Below, piece after piece: positions 62,778 through 64,000 of a stretch of DNA of 64,000 bases. The notes below the pieces were generated by a model. The model made no database searches, was not told the DNA's origin, and worked only from the letters and a program-made list of their open reading frames with translations. The DNA lies in contig JAJQOW010000021.1 in assembly GCA_037975125.1 (NCBI GenBank), positions 1,244,501 to 1,308,500 on the forward strand, read 5' to 3'. A program made the translations under genes and the position numbers. Origin of the DNA: Latrodectus hesperus (taxonomy: Eukaryota > Arthropoda > Arachnida > Araneae > Theridiidae). Position 1 is the first letter of the stretch, and each line of letters opens with the position of its first letter.

Positions 62778-64000
<1,223 letters not shown>

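Overview
The window is AT-rich, intron-rich animal DNA. One long split gene on the minus strand has conventional GT-AG introns, and the rest is full of non-LTR retrotransposon remnants, tRNA-derived SINEs and TA microsatellites. The tail types of the LINEs and SINEs (CAA-type repeats) and the protein flavour of the reverse-transcriptase/RNase H remnants suggest an arthropod, most likely a chelicerate such as a spider. That assignment is inference from memory of similar repeats.

The only host gene I can support is PARN, the poly(A)-specific ribonuclease. I assembled it from 18 coding exons spread over positions 1828 to 36725, minus strand. All exons join in frame to a 574-residue protein that runs from an ATG to a TAG. 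The catalytic Asp/Glu/Asp/His/Asp set, an R3H-like segment and the RRM tryptophan are all present. Most exons were too short to stand out as open frames. The introns hold a pogo-like DNA transposon (7.9-8.6 kb), Tc1/mariner pieces (17.1-17.5 kb), two RNase H-type LINE remnants (4.5-5.1 and 24.9-25.7 kb), an old SINE (26.8 kb), a long fold-back (30.1 kb) and, in intron 1, three same-direction copies of an unrecognised repeat of about 1.2-1.4 kb. The third copy carries a SINE with clear target-site duplications, and the second carries a 901-bp insertion flanked by TTAA. A candidate frame-breaking (poison) exon lies in intron 6. A LINE remnant begins about 100 bp beyond the PARN poly(A) signal and runs off the window start.

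Upstream of PARN (36.7-64 kb) I find no certain host gene. This part is repeats in AT-rich DNA: a small TSD-flanked retroposon at 38.6 kb; an internally deleted LINE at 43.7-44.5 kb; a 5'-truncated RNase H LINE at 45.6-47.0 kb with a perfect 12-bp target duplication; a pile of three LINE 3' ends at 51.7-53.5 kb; four tRNA-headed SINEs (48.1, 56.4, 61.7, 62.5 kb), three of which share one core; a possible solo LTR around 56.1-56.9 kb; and a duplicated TA array at 62.8-63.2 kb. Two short GC-richer stretches (43.2-43.4 and 59.45-59.64 kb) could be promoters or untranslated first exons.

I see no operon, CRISPR, defence or other novel multi-gene system. The items most worth a second look are the intron-1 repeat family, the shared-core SINEs and their LINE-like tails, the candidate poison exon and the fold-back hairpin.
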